In this document: positions 36,327 to 44,942 of the stretch, one piece after another
Position numbering within the stretch: position 1 is the first letter of the stretch
Layout of the letters: each line of letters begins with the position of its first letter
NCBI GenBank assembly: GCA_963834755.1
Contig: CAWICQ010000010.1
Coordinates: forward strand, 556,452-620,451
DNA from: Dokdonella_A sp963834755
GTDB taxonomy: Bacteria; Pseudomonadota; Gammaproteobacteria; Xanthomonadales; Rhodanobacteraceae
DNA: 64,000 bases
Reading direction: 5' to 3'
Program-made: the position numbers and the translations under genes
Notes under the pieces: generated by a model
Databases searched by the model: none
Seen by the model: only the letters and a program-made list of their open reading frames with translations
Told to the model about the DNA's origin: nothing

Positions 36327-39077
36327 GTGCGCGATCTGCGCGACGTCGAATTCGGAGCCAACGATCAGGGGTTGCGCGAGGATGTCGGCCGTCTCGGACG
36401 CCTCGTCGGCGACCTTCTGATCGAGCAGAACGGCGAGGCGTTCTTCGCGCGCGTCGAATCCGCGCGCACGGCCGCGATCCGTCGCCGCGAGCGCGGCGAG
36501 CCCGTTACTGCGCTCGCGGCCGGGCTCGCCGATCTCGACGCCGGGACTGCGGATCTACTCAGCCGCGCATTCGCGACCTATTTCCAGATGGTCAATATCG
36601 CCGAGCGCGTGCATCGCATTCGTCGCCGTCGCGACTATCAGATTGCCGGCGCGTCGCCGCAGCCCGATGGACTGCACGACGTGATCGAGCGGCTCAAATC
36701 CGCCGGCGTCCAGATCGACGAGCTGCTGCGGCTGCTGCCGCGGCTCGATATCGAACCGGTGCTGACCGCGCATCCGACCGAAGCCTCGCGGCGCTCGCTG
36801 CTCGAAAAAGAACAGGAAATCGTGCGCGCGCTGGTCGCGGACTTGACCGGCCCGCGCACACCGGGCGAGCTTGCCGTCGATTGGGCCCGCGTGCGCATCG
36901 CGCTGACCAGCGGCTGGCAGACGGCCGATCTTTCGCACCTGCGGCCGTCGGTCCTCGACGAGATCGACCACGTCGATTTCTATCTTGCCGATCCGCTGTA
37001 TCGCGTGCTGCCGGTGTTCTACGAGGCGCTCGAGGACGCGATCGTGCGCGTTTACGGCACCTGTCCCGCGCTGCCGCGCATCGTGCGTTTCGCATCGTGG
37101 GTCGGCGGCGACATGGACGGCCATCCGCATGTCGGCGCGGAAACGATCGCGGCGACGCTGCGCACACAACGCCGCATCGTGCTGGCGCGGTATCGTTCCG
37201 AGTGCCGCGATCTCGCGCGCGTGCTGACGCAGACACTCGATCGCGCTGGCGTCGAACGATCGCTGCTGTCGCGTCTCGCCGATTACCGGTTGCTGCTGCC
37301 CGAAGTCGCCGCGCGCATCCGGCCGCGCCACGCGAACATGCCGTATCGGAGCCTGCTGCAACTGATCGGCGCGCGTCTTGCTGCAACCGCCGACGATGCG
37401 GCGGGAGGCTATCGCGAAGCCGCGGAGTTCGCCGCGGATGTCGAGCTGATCGCGTCGAGCCTGCGCGCGCACGGCGGCGCGCATGCCGGATGGTTCGCGG
37501 TGCGACGGCTGCAGCGACGCATCATCACGTTCGGATTTCATCTGGCGCGGCTCGACGTGCGTCAGCATTCGCGTGTGCATGCGGAAGTCCTGGCGCAAGC
37601 GCTTGGAGCGTTGCCGGACGACGCGCTGCAATGCGCGGCGTTCCTCGCGAGCTACGCAAGCGGCGCGAAGAACGTAGTTCCGTCCTTGGCGCGCGACGGT
37701 GATTCCGCGTCGTCTTCGCAGCCCGCGCAAGCGGATTCGACGCTCGGTCGAAGCGTCGCCGTCTTCCGCGCGCTGGCCGAGGCACGAGGGCGCTACGGCG
37801 AAGCGGCGCTCGGGGTTTACGTGATCAGCATGGCGAGACAGGTCCCGGATGTTCTCGCAGTGCTCGCGCTGGCGCGCGCGGGTGGTCTCGTCGCAGGCGG
37901 CGGTCATGTGCCGCTCGATATCGCGCCACTGTTCGAGACGATCGAGGATTTGCGCGCCGCGCCGCGCACGTTCGCGGCGCTGCTCGCCGACCCGGTTTAC
38001 CGCGCGCACCTCGCTGCGCGTGGCGATCGGCAGACGATCATGCTCGGCTATTCGGACAGCGCGAAGGACGGCGGCATCCTAGCCGCGCGCTGGTCGCTGC
38101 AGCGCGCGCAGGTCGAATTGCTCGACGTCGCGCGCGCATCGAACATCGATCTCGTGTTCTTCCACGGCCGCGGCGGCTCGATCAGCCGCGGCGGCGGCAA
38201 GACATCGCGCGCGGTGATGGCGGCGCCGCGCGGCGCGGTCGCGGGCAGACTGCGCGTGACCGAGCAAGGCGAGGTGATCCACCAGAAATACGGCATCCGC
38301 GCGCTTGCGCTGCGCACGCTCGAACAGACCGTCGGCGCGGTCATGTTGGCGACGCTGCGTCCGCGCCCGGCGGAGCCTCGCGAAGACGGCTGGCGCGAAG
38401 CGATGTCGCGGCTCGTCGCCGATGGCGCACGTTCGTATCGTGCGCTCGTCGACGAAGCGCCGGACTTCCTCGACTATTTCCGTGCGGCGACGCCGATCGA
38501 CGTCATCGAACGCATGACGATCGGCTCGCGTCCGCCGCGTCGCGGCGGCAGCAGCAGCAGCGTCGCCAGTCTGCGCGCGATTCCATGGGTTTTCGCCTGG
38601 ACGCAATGCCGATCGAATCTGCCCGGCTGGTACGGCGTCGGCAGCGCTTTCGATGCCGCCGCGGTGCGCGGCGAGGAAGAGACGCTGCGCGAGATGGCGC
38701 GCGACTGGGCTTTTTTCCGCACGCTGATCGAAGATCTCGAGATGGTGCTGGCGAAGAGCGATCTGGCGATCGCGGAATGTTTTTCCAGACTCGCCGGACC
38801 GCTGCACGAGGAATTCTTTCCGCGTCTCGCCGCCGAGCATGCGCGCACGATCGAGTGGGTATTGCGTCTGCGCGGCGTCGATCGCCTGCTTGCCGATGAC
38901 GCGCGTCTTGCGCAATCGCTGCGGTTGCGCAATCCGTATGCCGATCCGATGAATCTGATCCAAGTCGATCTTCTTGCGCGCTGGCGCGCGAACGGCAGCG
39001 CAAGCGACGATCCGCTGCTCGGCGCGCTGGTGTCGGCCGTGCACGGCGTCGCGCAGGCGCTGCAGAATACCGGCTGA
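36327..39077 (+). CDS. ppc: phosphoenolpyruvate carboxylase
   Basis: Carboxylates PEP to oxaloacetate, replenishing the TCA cycle. The 916-residue length is normal for the bacterial enzyme. Catalytic motifs: VLTAHPTEASRRSLLEKE (His near 146), GGDMDGHPHVGAET, GYSDSAKDGGILAARWSLQ and the flexible loop FFHGRGGSISRGGG; a C-terminal NP/NTG end (LQNTG) is conserved. Start is GTG 36327, with GGAG upstream; the first residues RDLRDVEFGANDQGLREDV fit family members. It stands 66 bases after the transporter and ten before the epimerase gene, so it may be read with the latter. Confidence 0.97.
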   Translation: MRDLRDVEFGANDQGLREDVGRLGRLVGDLLIEQNGEAFFARVESARTAAIRRRERGEPVTALAAGLADLDAGTADLLSRAFATYFQMVNIAERVHRIRRRRDYQIAGASPQPDGLHDVIERLKSAGVQIDELLRLLPRLDIEPVLTAHPTEASRRSLLEKEQEIVRALVADLTGPRTPGELAVDWARVRIALTSGWQTADLSHLRPSVLDEIDHVDFYLADPLYRVLPVFYEALEDAIVRVYGTCPALPRIVRFASWVGGDMDGHPHVGAETIAATLRTQRRIVLARYRSECRDLARVLTQTLDRAGVERSLLSRLADYRLLLPEVAARIRPRHANMPYRSLLQLIGARLAATADDAAGGYREAAEFAADVELIASSLRAHGGAHAGWFAVRRLQRRIITFGFHLARLDVRQHSRVHAEVLAQALGALPDDALQCAAFLASYASGAKNVVPSLARDGDSASSSQPAQADSTLGRSVAVFRALAEARGRYGEAALGVYVISMARQVPDVLAVLALARAGGLVAGGGHVPLDIAPLFETIEDLRAAPRTFAALLADPVYRAHLAARGDRQTIMLGYSDSAKDGGILAARWSLQRAQVELLDVARASNIDLVFFHGRGGSISRGGGKTSRAVMAAPRGAVAGRLRVTEQGEVIHQKYGIRALALRTLEQTVGAVMLATLRPRPAEPREDGWREAMSRLVADGARSYRALVDEAPDFLDYFRAATPIDVIERMTIGSRPPRRGGSSSSVASLRAIPWVFAWTQCRSNLPGWYGVGSAFDAAAVRGEEETLREMARDWAFFRTLIEDLEMVLAKSDLAIAECFSRLAGPLHEEFFPRLAAEHARTIEWVLRLRGVDRLLADDARLAQSLRLRNPYADPMNLIQVDLLARWRANGSASDDPLLGALVSAVHGVAQALQNTG

Positions 39078-39086
39078 GGTTTTCCT

Positions 39087-39812
39087 ATGAAGCATCGGGT
39101 GTTCCTCGCCGGCGCGTCCGGCGCGATCGGTCGCCGGCTGGCCGTGTTGTTGCTCGATGCAGGTCACCATGTGACCGGCACGACCCGTTCGAAGGACAAA
39201 GCCGATGCCTTGCGCAGCATCGGCATCGAGCCGGTCGTCGTCGATGTGTTCGACGCCGACGCGTTGATGCGCGCGGCCGAATCATCGCGGCCCGACATCG
39301 TGATCCACCAGCTGACCGATCTGCCGCGCGCGCTCGACCCGACTCGAATGGCTGAGGCTGTCGCCCGAAATGCGCGGCTGCGTCGGGACGGAACCGCACA
39401 TCTGGTACGCGCGGCTCTCGCGGCCGGCGCTCGCCGCCTGATCGCGCAGAGCATCGCCTGGGCCTATGCGCCCGGCCCCGAGCCGCATGTCGAGAGCGAT
39501 CCGCTCGACATCGACGCGCAAGGTGTCCGGGCGATCAGCGTCGGCGGCATCGTCGCGCTCGAGGCCCAAGTGCTGAACGCGCCGATCGAAGGCGTCGTGC
39601 TGCGGTATGGACAGCTTTACGGCCCCGGCACGGGCAACGACGCGCCGTCGGGCGCCTCGCCGCTGCATGTCGACGCGGCCGCCGACGCGGCCGTGCGCGC
39701 GCTCGATCTGGGCGCGGGCGTCTTCAATATTGCCGAGCCGAATGCCTACGCGGCGACCGCGAAGGCCGGCGTCGTTCTCGGCTGGCAGGCCGGTTTTCGC
39801 CGTTCCGGCTGA
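39087..39812 (+). CDS. NAD-dependent epimerase/dehydratase-like protein
   Basis: A 241-residue extended SDR-type protein: nucleotide-binding VFLAGASGAIGRRLAVLLL at the start, TTRSKDKADALRSIGIEPVV, then LIAQSIAWAYAPG and GVVLRYGQLYGPGTG. The full YxxxK catalytic motif is not evident, so it may be an atypical SDR (NmrA or SDR_a5-like). Substrate unknown. It starts nine bases after the ppc stop, and its stop is 70 bases before the sigma factor gene. Confidence 0.82.
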   Translation: MKHRVFLAGASGAIGRRLAVLLLDAGHHVTGTTRSKDKADALRSIGIEPVVVDVFDADALMRAAESSRPDIVIHQLTDLPRALDPTRMAEAVARNARLRRDGTAHLVRAALAAGARRLIAQSIAWAYAPGPEPHVESDPLDIDAQGVRAISVGGIVALEAQVLNAPIEGVVLRYGQLYGPGTGNDAPSGASPLHVDAAADAAVRALDLGAGVFNIAEPNAYAATAKAGVVLGWQAGFRRSG

Positions 39813-39882
39813 GCCCGGACCCGCGGCCGGCCGCCGCAGGCGGATTTGCTAACCGGAACCGCTCCAGGCGCATCCTAGGCTC

Positions 39883-40443
39883 ATGGCAAACGACGAAGCG
39901 CGCTGGGTTGCCCGGGCCGGCGCAGGGGATGCGGCTGCGTTTCGATGTTTGGTCGAGGCGCACTCGAGCGCGCTGTTTCGCGTTTGCGCACGGATCACCG
40001 GCGACAAGGCGCTGGCCGAGGACGCCGTGCAGGAGGCGTTCTTCAATGCGTATCGGCATCTTCGCGAATTCGACGGGCGCTCGGCGTTTTCCACCTGGCT
40101 GCACCGGATCGGCGTCAACGCGGCGCTGGAACAGATGCGCAAGCGCCAGCGCGTCGAAAGCGCGCTGCCTGAGGACGAGGACGCGCGCGAGATTCTTGCC
40201 GGTGGGCTCGAGGCTCCGCCCGGACCCGAACGGCACGCGGCGAGCGGCGAGATCCGTCGCGATATCGAACGCGAGCTCGCGCATATGAGCGCGATCGAAC
40301 GCGCGGCGTTCGTGCTGCGCCATCACGAAGGCCAATCGCTCGAAGACATTTCGGCGACGCTCTCGCTCAGCATCAGCGCGAGCAAGCAGGCGATATTTCG
40401 CGCCGTGCGCAAATTGCGCGCGACGCTCGAACCGGTGGAATGA
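39883..40443 (+). CDS. ECF-type RNA polymerase sigma factor
   Basis: A 186-residue sigma factor with region 2 (AHSSALFRVCARITGDKALA, then AEDAVQEAFFNAYRHLREFD and AFSTWLHRIGVNAALEQMRK) and region 4 (LAHMSAIERAAFVLRHHEGQ, then SLEDISATLSLSISASKQAI). It resembles RpoE-like group IV factors. Its stop overlaps the start of the anti-sigma gene (ATGA). GGAACC at 39855-39860, 23 bases before the ATG, resembles the -35 element of self-activated ECF promoters, but no clear -10 is visible and the distance is short. Confidence 0.92.
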   Translation: MANDEARWVARAGAGDAAAFRCLVEAHSSALFRVCARITGDKALAEDAVQEAFFNAYRHLREFDGRSAFSTWLHRIGVNAALEQMRKRQRVESALPEDEDAREILAGGLEAPPGPERHAASGEIRRDIERELAHMSAIERAAFVLRHHEGQSLEDISATLSLSISASKQAIFRAVRKLRATLEPVE

Positions 40444-41213
40444 TCATGAACACGATCAGCGACGACGATCTGATTCTTTATCACTATCGCGATGGACTCG
40501 ATGCGAGGCGCATCGCCCAGATCGATCGCGCGTTGAGCGAATCGACGGAACTGCGCGCGCGTTACGCAACGATCGAGCACGCACTGGCCCGCGTCGACGC
40601 GATGCCGGCGCCGGAGCCCGATGCGGATTTCAATGCGCGGCTGTGGCGGAATCTCGAACCGCGGCTGCAGGCGCGCGTTCAGCCCAGACGCGAATCCTGG
40701 TTCGATCGCTTGCGCGCGTGGAATGCATCGATGAACGCGCCGCGCTTTGCGCTCGCCGGCGCGTGCGCGCTCGCACTGGCCGTCGGCATCGGTTTTTACG
40801 TGGGACGTACCAGCGCGCCGCCGCCGGCACTCGCCGAATCGCAGCCCGATGCCGCGGCCGCGCGCGTGCTCGATGCGTACGTCGCCGCGCACCTTCGCGC
40901 GACCGAAGGCGTGCTGATGACCGCGAGCAACAGCAACAGCGACGCATTGCTCGACAGCAATCGCGAGCTCGCGGCCTCGCTCGTCCAGGCGAACCGTCTG
41001 TATGCGCTCGCCGCCACGCGCGCCGGCAATGCGCGGCTGGCCGATTTTCTGCGTCAGCTCGAGCCCGTGTTGATCGCGCTCGCTAACCCGTCGCCGTCTT
41101 CGCCCGTCGAACCTGCACAAGGATTGCGCGATTACCTCAACACCACCGATTTGATGTTCCAGGTGCGCGCGACGGAAGCGCGGCTCGATCGCTCCGGCAC
41201 GCATGGCACATGA
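40440..41213 (+). CDS. transmembrane anti-sigma factor
   Basis: A 257-residue single-pass inner-membrane protein. Residues 1-95 are a cytoplasmic helical domain (ISDDDLILYHYRDGLDARRI, ALARVDAMPAPEPDADFNAR) like the sigma-binding part of anti-sigma factors; there is no HxxxCxxC zinc motif. One membrane segment, ALAGACALALAVGIGFYVG, lies near residues 101-119, and the remaining part (SNSNSDALLDSNRELAASLV to GLRDYLNTTDLMFQVRATEA) faces the periplasm. Role is inferred from the overlap with the sigma gene and this topology. The HEAT-repeat gene follows 19 bases after its stop. Confidence 0.82.
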   Translation: MIMNTISDDDLILYHYRDGLDARRIAQIDRALSESTELRARYATIEHALARVDAMPAPEPDADFNARLWRNLEPRLQARVQPRRESWFDRLRAWNASMNAPRFALAGACALALAVGIGFYVGRTSAPPPALAESQPDAAAARVLDAYVAAHLRATEGVLMTASNSNSDALLDSNRELAASLVQANRLYALAATRAGNARLADFLRQLEPVLIALANPSPSSPVEPAQGLRDYLNTTDLMFQVRATEARLDRSGTHGT

Positions 41214-41232
41214 TCACAAAGGAAACCCGTCG

Positions 41233-42468
41233 ATGACACGAATCAGCACAGGCCTCATCGCCGTCGCGATTGCGCTGGCGCTCGGTACCGGCTCGGCGTT
41301 GGCCGCCAGCGAAGGCGACATGGCGCCAACCGACAAGGCCGCAAATCAACTCTATTGGGATGGGCAGGCGTCGCTCAAGAAGAGCGACTGGAACGGCGCG
41401 CTCAAGCATTTCCAGGACCTCGAGAAACTCTTGCGCGAGAAGGAACCCAAGAGCGCCGACGCCGCGCTGTACTGGGAGGCCTATACCTTCGTGCAGGCCA
41501 AGCGCACGACCGAGGCGAAGAACGCGATCGAGCGGCTGCACCGCGAATTTCCGGGCAGTCACTGGAGCAAGGACGCCGATGCGTTGCTGCAGCAGACGCG
41601 GCCGGCTTCGAAGGTTGAACCCTCGGGCACGGACGACGAGGATCTCGCCGACATCGCCGTCGAGGGCCTGATGAACGCGCCGCCCGAACGCGCGCTGCCG
41701 CTTCTGAAGAAAGTACTGGCCAGCCAGCATTCGCTGCAGACCAAGAAGCGCGCGCTGTTCGTCTTGAGCCAGCTCGGCAGCGACGCCGCGCTCGACGTCG
41801 TCCTCGATACGGCCAAGAATTCTTCCGATATGGAGCTCCGCGCCGAAGCAATCCGCATGCTCGGCGTCAGCGGCGAGAACCGCGCGATCGAGCGCCTGCG
41901 CGAAATCTACGCCACCAGCAAGGACACGCACGAGAAAAGCCAGATCATCGAGGCCTGGCTGGTCGCCGATCGCAAGGATCTGGTGCTGGCGAGCGCGCGC
42001 ACCGAGGCGGATCCGAGCGTGCGCGCGAAAGCGATCGAGACGCTCGGCGCGCTCGATGCGTCCGACGAGCTCAAGCAGCTGTTCGACTCGACGCAGGACG
42101 CCGAAAACCGGCGGGCGATCATCCATGCGCTCGGCGTCGCCGGGAACGCGGACGGTCTGGCAGCGATCGCGGGTAACGCGAAGCTGCCCGACGACCTGCG
42201 CGTCGAGGCGCTGCATTCGCTCGGCGTCGCCGGCGCCAACGACAAGCTGGTCGCACTCTACGCGCAGGCGAACACGCCCGCGTTGCGCGAAGCGACGCTG
42301 CAAGGCCTGCTGATTGCCGGCGATGCGGATTCGGTGTTGCAGCTCTATCGACAGGCGAAGACCAACGACGAGAAGAAAGCATTGCTGCGCATGCTCTCGA
42401 TGATGAACGACGACGATGCGATCAACGCGATCGAGGAAGAGCTCGACAAGAAGGAGAAGCCGCGATGA
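41233..42468 (+). CDS. exported HEAT-repeat protein (first of two)
   Basis: A 411-residue protein with a cleavable signal peptide (MTRISTGLIAVAIALALGTG, cut after ALA). A helical TPR-like stretch comes first, QLYWDGQASLKKSDWNGALK at about residues 35-54, then from residue 130 at least seven HEAT-like repeats such as KKRALFVLSQLGSDAALDVV, LRAEAIRMLGVSGENRAIER and LRVEALHSLGVAGANDKLVA. Such solenoids bind other proteins. ATG 41233 with AAAGGA upstream is chosen over a frame opening at 41203 inside the anti-sigma end. Its stop overlaps the start of the next HEAT gene (ATGA), so the two are made together. No enzyme motif is seen. Confidence 0.85.
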   Translation: MTRISTGLIAVAIALALGTGSALAASEGDMAPTDKAANQLYWDGQASLKKSDWNGALKHFQDLEKLLREKEPKSADAALYWEAYTFVQAKRTTEAKNAIERLHREFPGSHWSKDADALLQQTRPASKVEPSGTDDEDLADIAVEGLMNAPPERALPLLKKVLASQHSLQTKKRALFVLSQLGSDAALDVVLDTAKNSSDMELRAEAIRMLGVSGENRAIERLREIYATSKDTHEKSQIIEAWLVADRKDLVLASARTEADPSVRAKAIETLGALDASDELKQLFDSTQDAENRRAIIHALGVAGNADGLAAIAGNAKLPDDLRVEALHSLGVAGANDKLVALYAQANTPALREATLQGLLIAGDADSVLQLYRQAKTNDEKKALLRMLSMMNDDDAINAIEEELDKKEKPR

Positions 42469-43457
42469 GACATCTACTCGCAACGGCGGCGTTCGCCATG
42501 GTGTTGCCCGCGACCGCATTCGGCGTCGAATCAACGCTGGAAGCACGCATCAAACAGGCCGACGGCTGGACCGCCTGGAACGTTCCGATGGTGGCCGATG
42601 CGGGCGTGCCATGCTGTTTCTCCGGCAACGATCACGGCCATGGCCGCGGCGGGTGCGACCTCGACGATCACCATCACGGTTTCAGCACCAGCGATGATCC
42701 GCGTCCGCCGACGGCCGGCACGTTGACGGTTTACGCGCACGTTGCGCACGCGCGAATCGATGACGTGCGTGCGTACGATGCCAATTGTCCCGTGCGCAGC
42801 ACGAACGATATCCGCCACATCGAAGGCGTCGTTCCGGCGGACAGCGTCGCGATGCTTTCGCGCTGGATGGACAGTCCCGACGGCGCGCACGACGACCTCG
42901 CGCTTGCCGCGATCGCGTTTCACGCCGATGCGGGCGCGACGCACCTGCTCGCCGAACGCGCTGAGCCCACGCATCCGCTTAAACAGCGCGAAGACGCCCT
43001 GTTCTGGCTCGGCCAGGCGCGCGGCGCGGATGGCGCGGCGATTGTCGAGCGTTTTGCAACGACCGACGACGATCCGAAACTGCGCGAGCACGCGATCTTT
43101 GCGCTTTCACAATCGCATGCGGATGACCCGTACGCGCACATCCATGCGATCGCAGAGAGCGATCCGGCCGTCAACGTGCGCAGCCAGGCTTTGTTCTGGA
43201 TGGCGCAGATGAAGGACGAGCGCGCCGCCGCCGACATCACGTCGGCGTTGACGAGCGACTCATCGACGCAGGTGCGCGAACAAGCGGTGTTCGCATTGTC
43301 GCAACTCGGCGCCGACAAAGCCGACGACGCGCTGATCGCACTGCTCCGCGGCCACTACCCACGCGACGTGAAGAAGCAGGCGTTGTTCTGGCTCGGACAA
43401 TCCGGATCGACGCGCGCGATGCAATTCTTCGACGAGGCGCTGACGCGCTCGCGGTGA
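42465..43457 (+). CDS. exported HEAT-repeat protein with Cys/His-rich segment (second of two)
   Basis: A 330-residue protein with a signal peptide (MRHLLATAAFAMVLPATAFG). After TAWNVPMVADAGVPCC it has a dense Cys/His/Asp stretch, with Cys50, Cys51, His57, His59, Cys64 and His69-71, which looks like a metal site. From residue 115 come HEAT-like repeats, for instance QREDALFWLGQARGADGAAI, LREHAIFALSQSHADDPYAH and VKKQALFWLGQSGSTRAMQF. It is the last gene of the sigma operon and overlaps the first HEAT gene. Located in the periplasm or outside; function unknown. Confidence 0.83.
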   Translation: MRHLLATAAFAMVLPATAFGVESTLEARIKQADGWTAWNVPMVADAGVPCCFSGNDHGHGRGGCDLDDHHHGFSTSDDPRPPTAGTLTVYAHVAHARIDDVRAYDANCPVRSTNDIRHIEGVVPADSVAMLSRWMDSPDGAHDDLALAAIAFHADAGATHLLAERAEPTHPLKQREDALFWLGQARGADGAAIVERFATTDDDPKLREHAIFALSQSHADDPYAHIHAIAESDPAVNVRSQALFWMAQMKDERAAADITSALTSDSSTQVREQAVFALSQLGADKADDALIALLRGHYPRDVKKQALFWLGQSGSTRAMQFFDEALTRSR

Positions 43458-43552
43458 GCAAGATTCCGCGTCGAATCCTCCCATCCTCTCCCGCTTCCTG
43501 GTGAGGGCAACTCGAGAAGCAGCCTCAAGAGCACCCTCATCCGCCTCCGGCA

Positions 43553-43576
43553 CCTTCTCCCGCCAGCGGGAGAAGG
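43553..43576. repeat. REP-like palindrome, CTTCTCCCGC variant
   Basis: A near-perfect 24-base inverted repeat with arms CCTTCTCCCGC and GCGGGAGAAGG around a CA centre, preceded by a degenerate CCTCTCCCGCTTCCTGGTGAGGG at 43483-43505 (arms only). It separates the HEAT operon from the convergent aldo/keto reductase gene, and could stabilise both mRNA ends. Confidence 0.75.
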
Positions 43577-43588
43577 AAGGACCGCCAG

Positions 43589-44560
43589 CTAAGCAATCGC
43601 CGCCTCGATAAGCGCGACTTCCGCATCACCCAATTTCGCCGCTACCTCAAGCGCGCCTAGATTCTGCTCGAGCTGCTGCGCCTTCGTCGCGCCAAGCATC
43701 ACCGTCGAAACATGCGGATTCCTGAGACACCACGCAATCGCAAGCTGCGCGAGCGGCGCGCCGAGCTCGCGCGCGATCGTCGCGAGTCGTTTGACCTTGG
43801 CGATCTGCGCCGGACCATCACCTTCGAGGATGCTGCGTTGCAGCCATTCGTAGCCCGGCGTATCCAGACGCGAGCCGGCCGGAATGCCGTCGTTGTACTT
43901 GCCGGTCAACAGGCCCGAGGCGAGCGGCGACCACGTCGTCGTGCCGAGGCCGAGCTCCTTGTACAACGGCGCGTATTCCACCTCGACGCGCTCGCGATGG
44001 AACAGGTTGTACTGCGGCTGTTCCATCTGCGGCGGCGCCATGTGGTTCGCGCGCGCGATGCGATGCGCGGTGCGGATCGCATCCGCCGGCCATTCGCTGG
44101 TGCCCCAATACAGCACCTTGCCCTGACGCACGAGAAGGTCCATCGCCGCGACGGTTTCTTCGATCGGCGTGTCCGGATCGGGACGATGGCAGAAGTACAG
44201 ATCGAGATAATCGACATGCAGTCGCGTCAACGCCTGATGACATGCCTCGATCACGTGCTTGCGCGACAAGCCGCGCTGCGTCGGTCGCGGATCGCGCACG
44301 GCGCCGAAATAAACCTTGCTCGAAACGCACCACGCGTCGCGCGGCAGGCGCAGATCGGCGAGCACATCGCCCATCACGCGCTCGGCCTCGCCGGCCGCGT
44401 AGGTTTCGGCGTTGTCGAAGAAATTGATGCCGCGGTCGTAGGCGAGCGCGATCAGATTGCGCGCTTCGGCGCGACCGACGCGATTGCCGAACGTGACCCA
44501 CGCGCCGAATGAAAGCGCGGAAAGCTTGAGGCCGGATGAGCCCAGGCGGCGGTATTCCAT
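43589..44560 (-). CDS. aldo/keto reductase (potassium channel beta-subunit-like)
   Basis: A 323-residue NADPH-dependent oxidoreductase in the YghZ/Kv-beta group. MEYRRLGSSGLKLSALSFGA opens the barrel; catalytic residues are seen in NFFDNAETYAAGEAERVMG (Asp, Tyr), SSKVYFGA (Lys) and YFCHRPDPDTPIEETV (His), and the cofactor site in VSTVMLGATKAQQLEQNLGA. Likely reduces aldehydes such as methylglyoxal; substrate unproven. It is convergent with the HEAT operon and divergent from the riboswitch-controlled exporter. Confidence 0.93.
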   Translation of the reverse strand: MEYRRLGSSGLKLSALSFGAWVTFGNRVGRAEARNLIALAYDRGINFFDNAETYAAGEAERVMGDVLADLRLPRDAWCVSSKVYFGAVRDPRPTQRGLSRKHVIEACHQALTRLHVDYLDLYFCHRPDPDTPIEETVAAMDLLVRQGKVLYWGTSEWPADAIRTAHRIARANHMAPPQMEQPQYNLFHRERVEVEYAPLYKELGLGTTTWSPLASGLLTGKYNDGIPAGSRLDTPGYEWLQRSILEGDGPAQIAKVKRLATIARELGAPLAQLAIAWCLRNPHVSTVMLGATKAQQLEQNLGALEVAAKLGDAEVALIEAAIA

Positions 44561-44742
44561 CGGAAATTCGGCTCCTGATTCGAATGCCGCGAACTTTGCG
44601 CTGCGCGCTCGGGCTCGGCAAGTCCGAACGGTTGAGACGGCTCAGACAACACGAGCGCGAGCGCCATGAAACGTCGCCTGCGAAAACTGTGAGCGACGCG
44701 CTTGCCGCCGCAACGCGAGCCGCCTAAACTCCGCGCCGCTCC
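44561..44742. other. intergenic region upstream of the riboswitch
   Basis: Part of a roughly 380-base gene-free stretch between the aldo/keto reductase start and the GDT1-type gene; the rest is riboswitch and expression platform. No coding frame or clear hairpin is seen. Promoters for both divergent genes must lie here; no clear -35/-10 pair was recognised. Confidence 0.4.
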
Positions 44743-44866
44743 ATTGGGGAGTAGCCGACCGCAGCGAAATGCCGCGGTATGCGCGTCAACATACTTGGCG
44801 ATCGCGCCATGGCGCGCGCGACGGGAATCCTGTAGCGGGAAACCGGTCCGGCGAGACCTTTGGTTC
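44743..44866 (+). ncRNA. yybP-ykoY (manganese) riboswitch
   Basis: The conserved core is plain: GGGGAGTAGCC at 44747-44757, GTCAACATACTTGG at 44784-44797 and CCGGCGAGACCTTTGG at 44848-44863, in the order of the yybP-ykoY aptamer, with GC-rich arms between. Members sense Mn2+ and switch on metal exporters. Downstream, GGGCTGG (44882-44888) can pair with CCAGCCC (44924-44930) to form a hairpin that ends four bases before the GGAG Shine-Dalgarno (44934-44937), consistent with control of translation. Confidence 0.93.
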
Positions 44867-44942
44867 CTGCATGCCGTGCCCGGGCTGGGTCGGCAGGCGG
44901 CGAACCATTGCGTCCATCGAGCCCCAGCCCGCCGGAGCCGTC

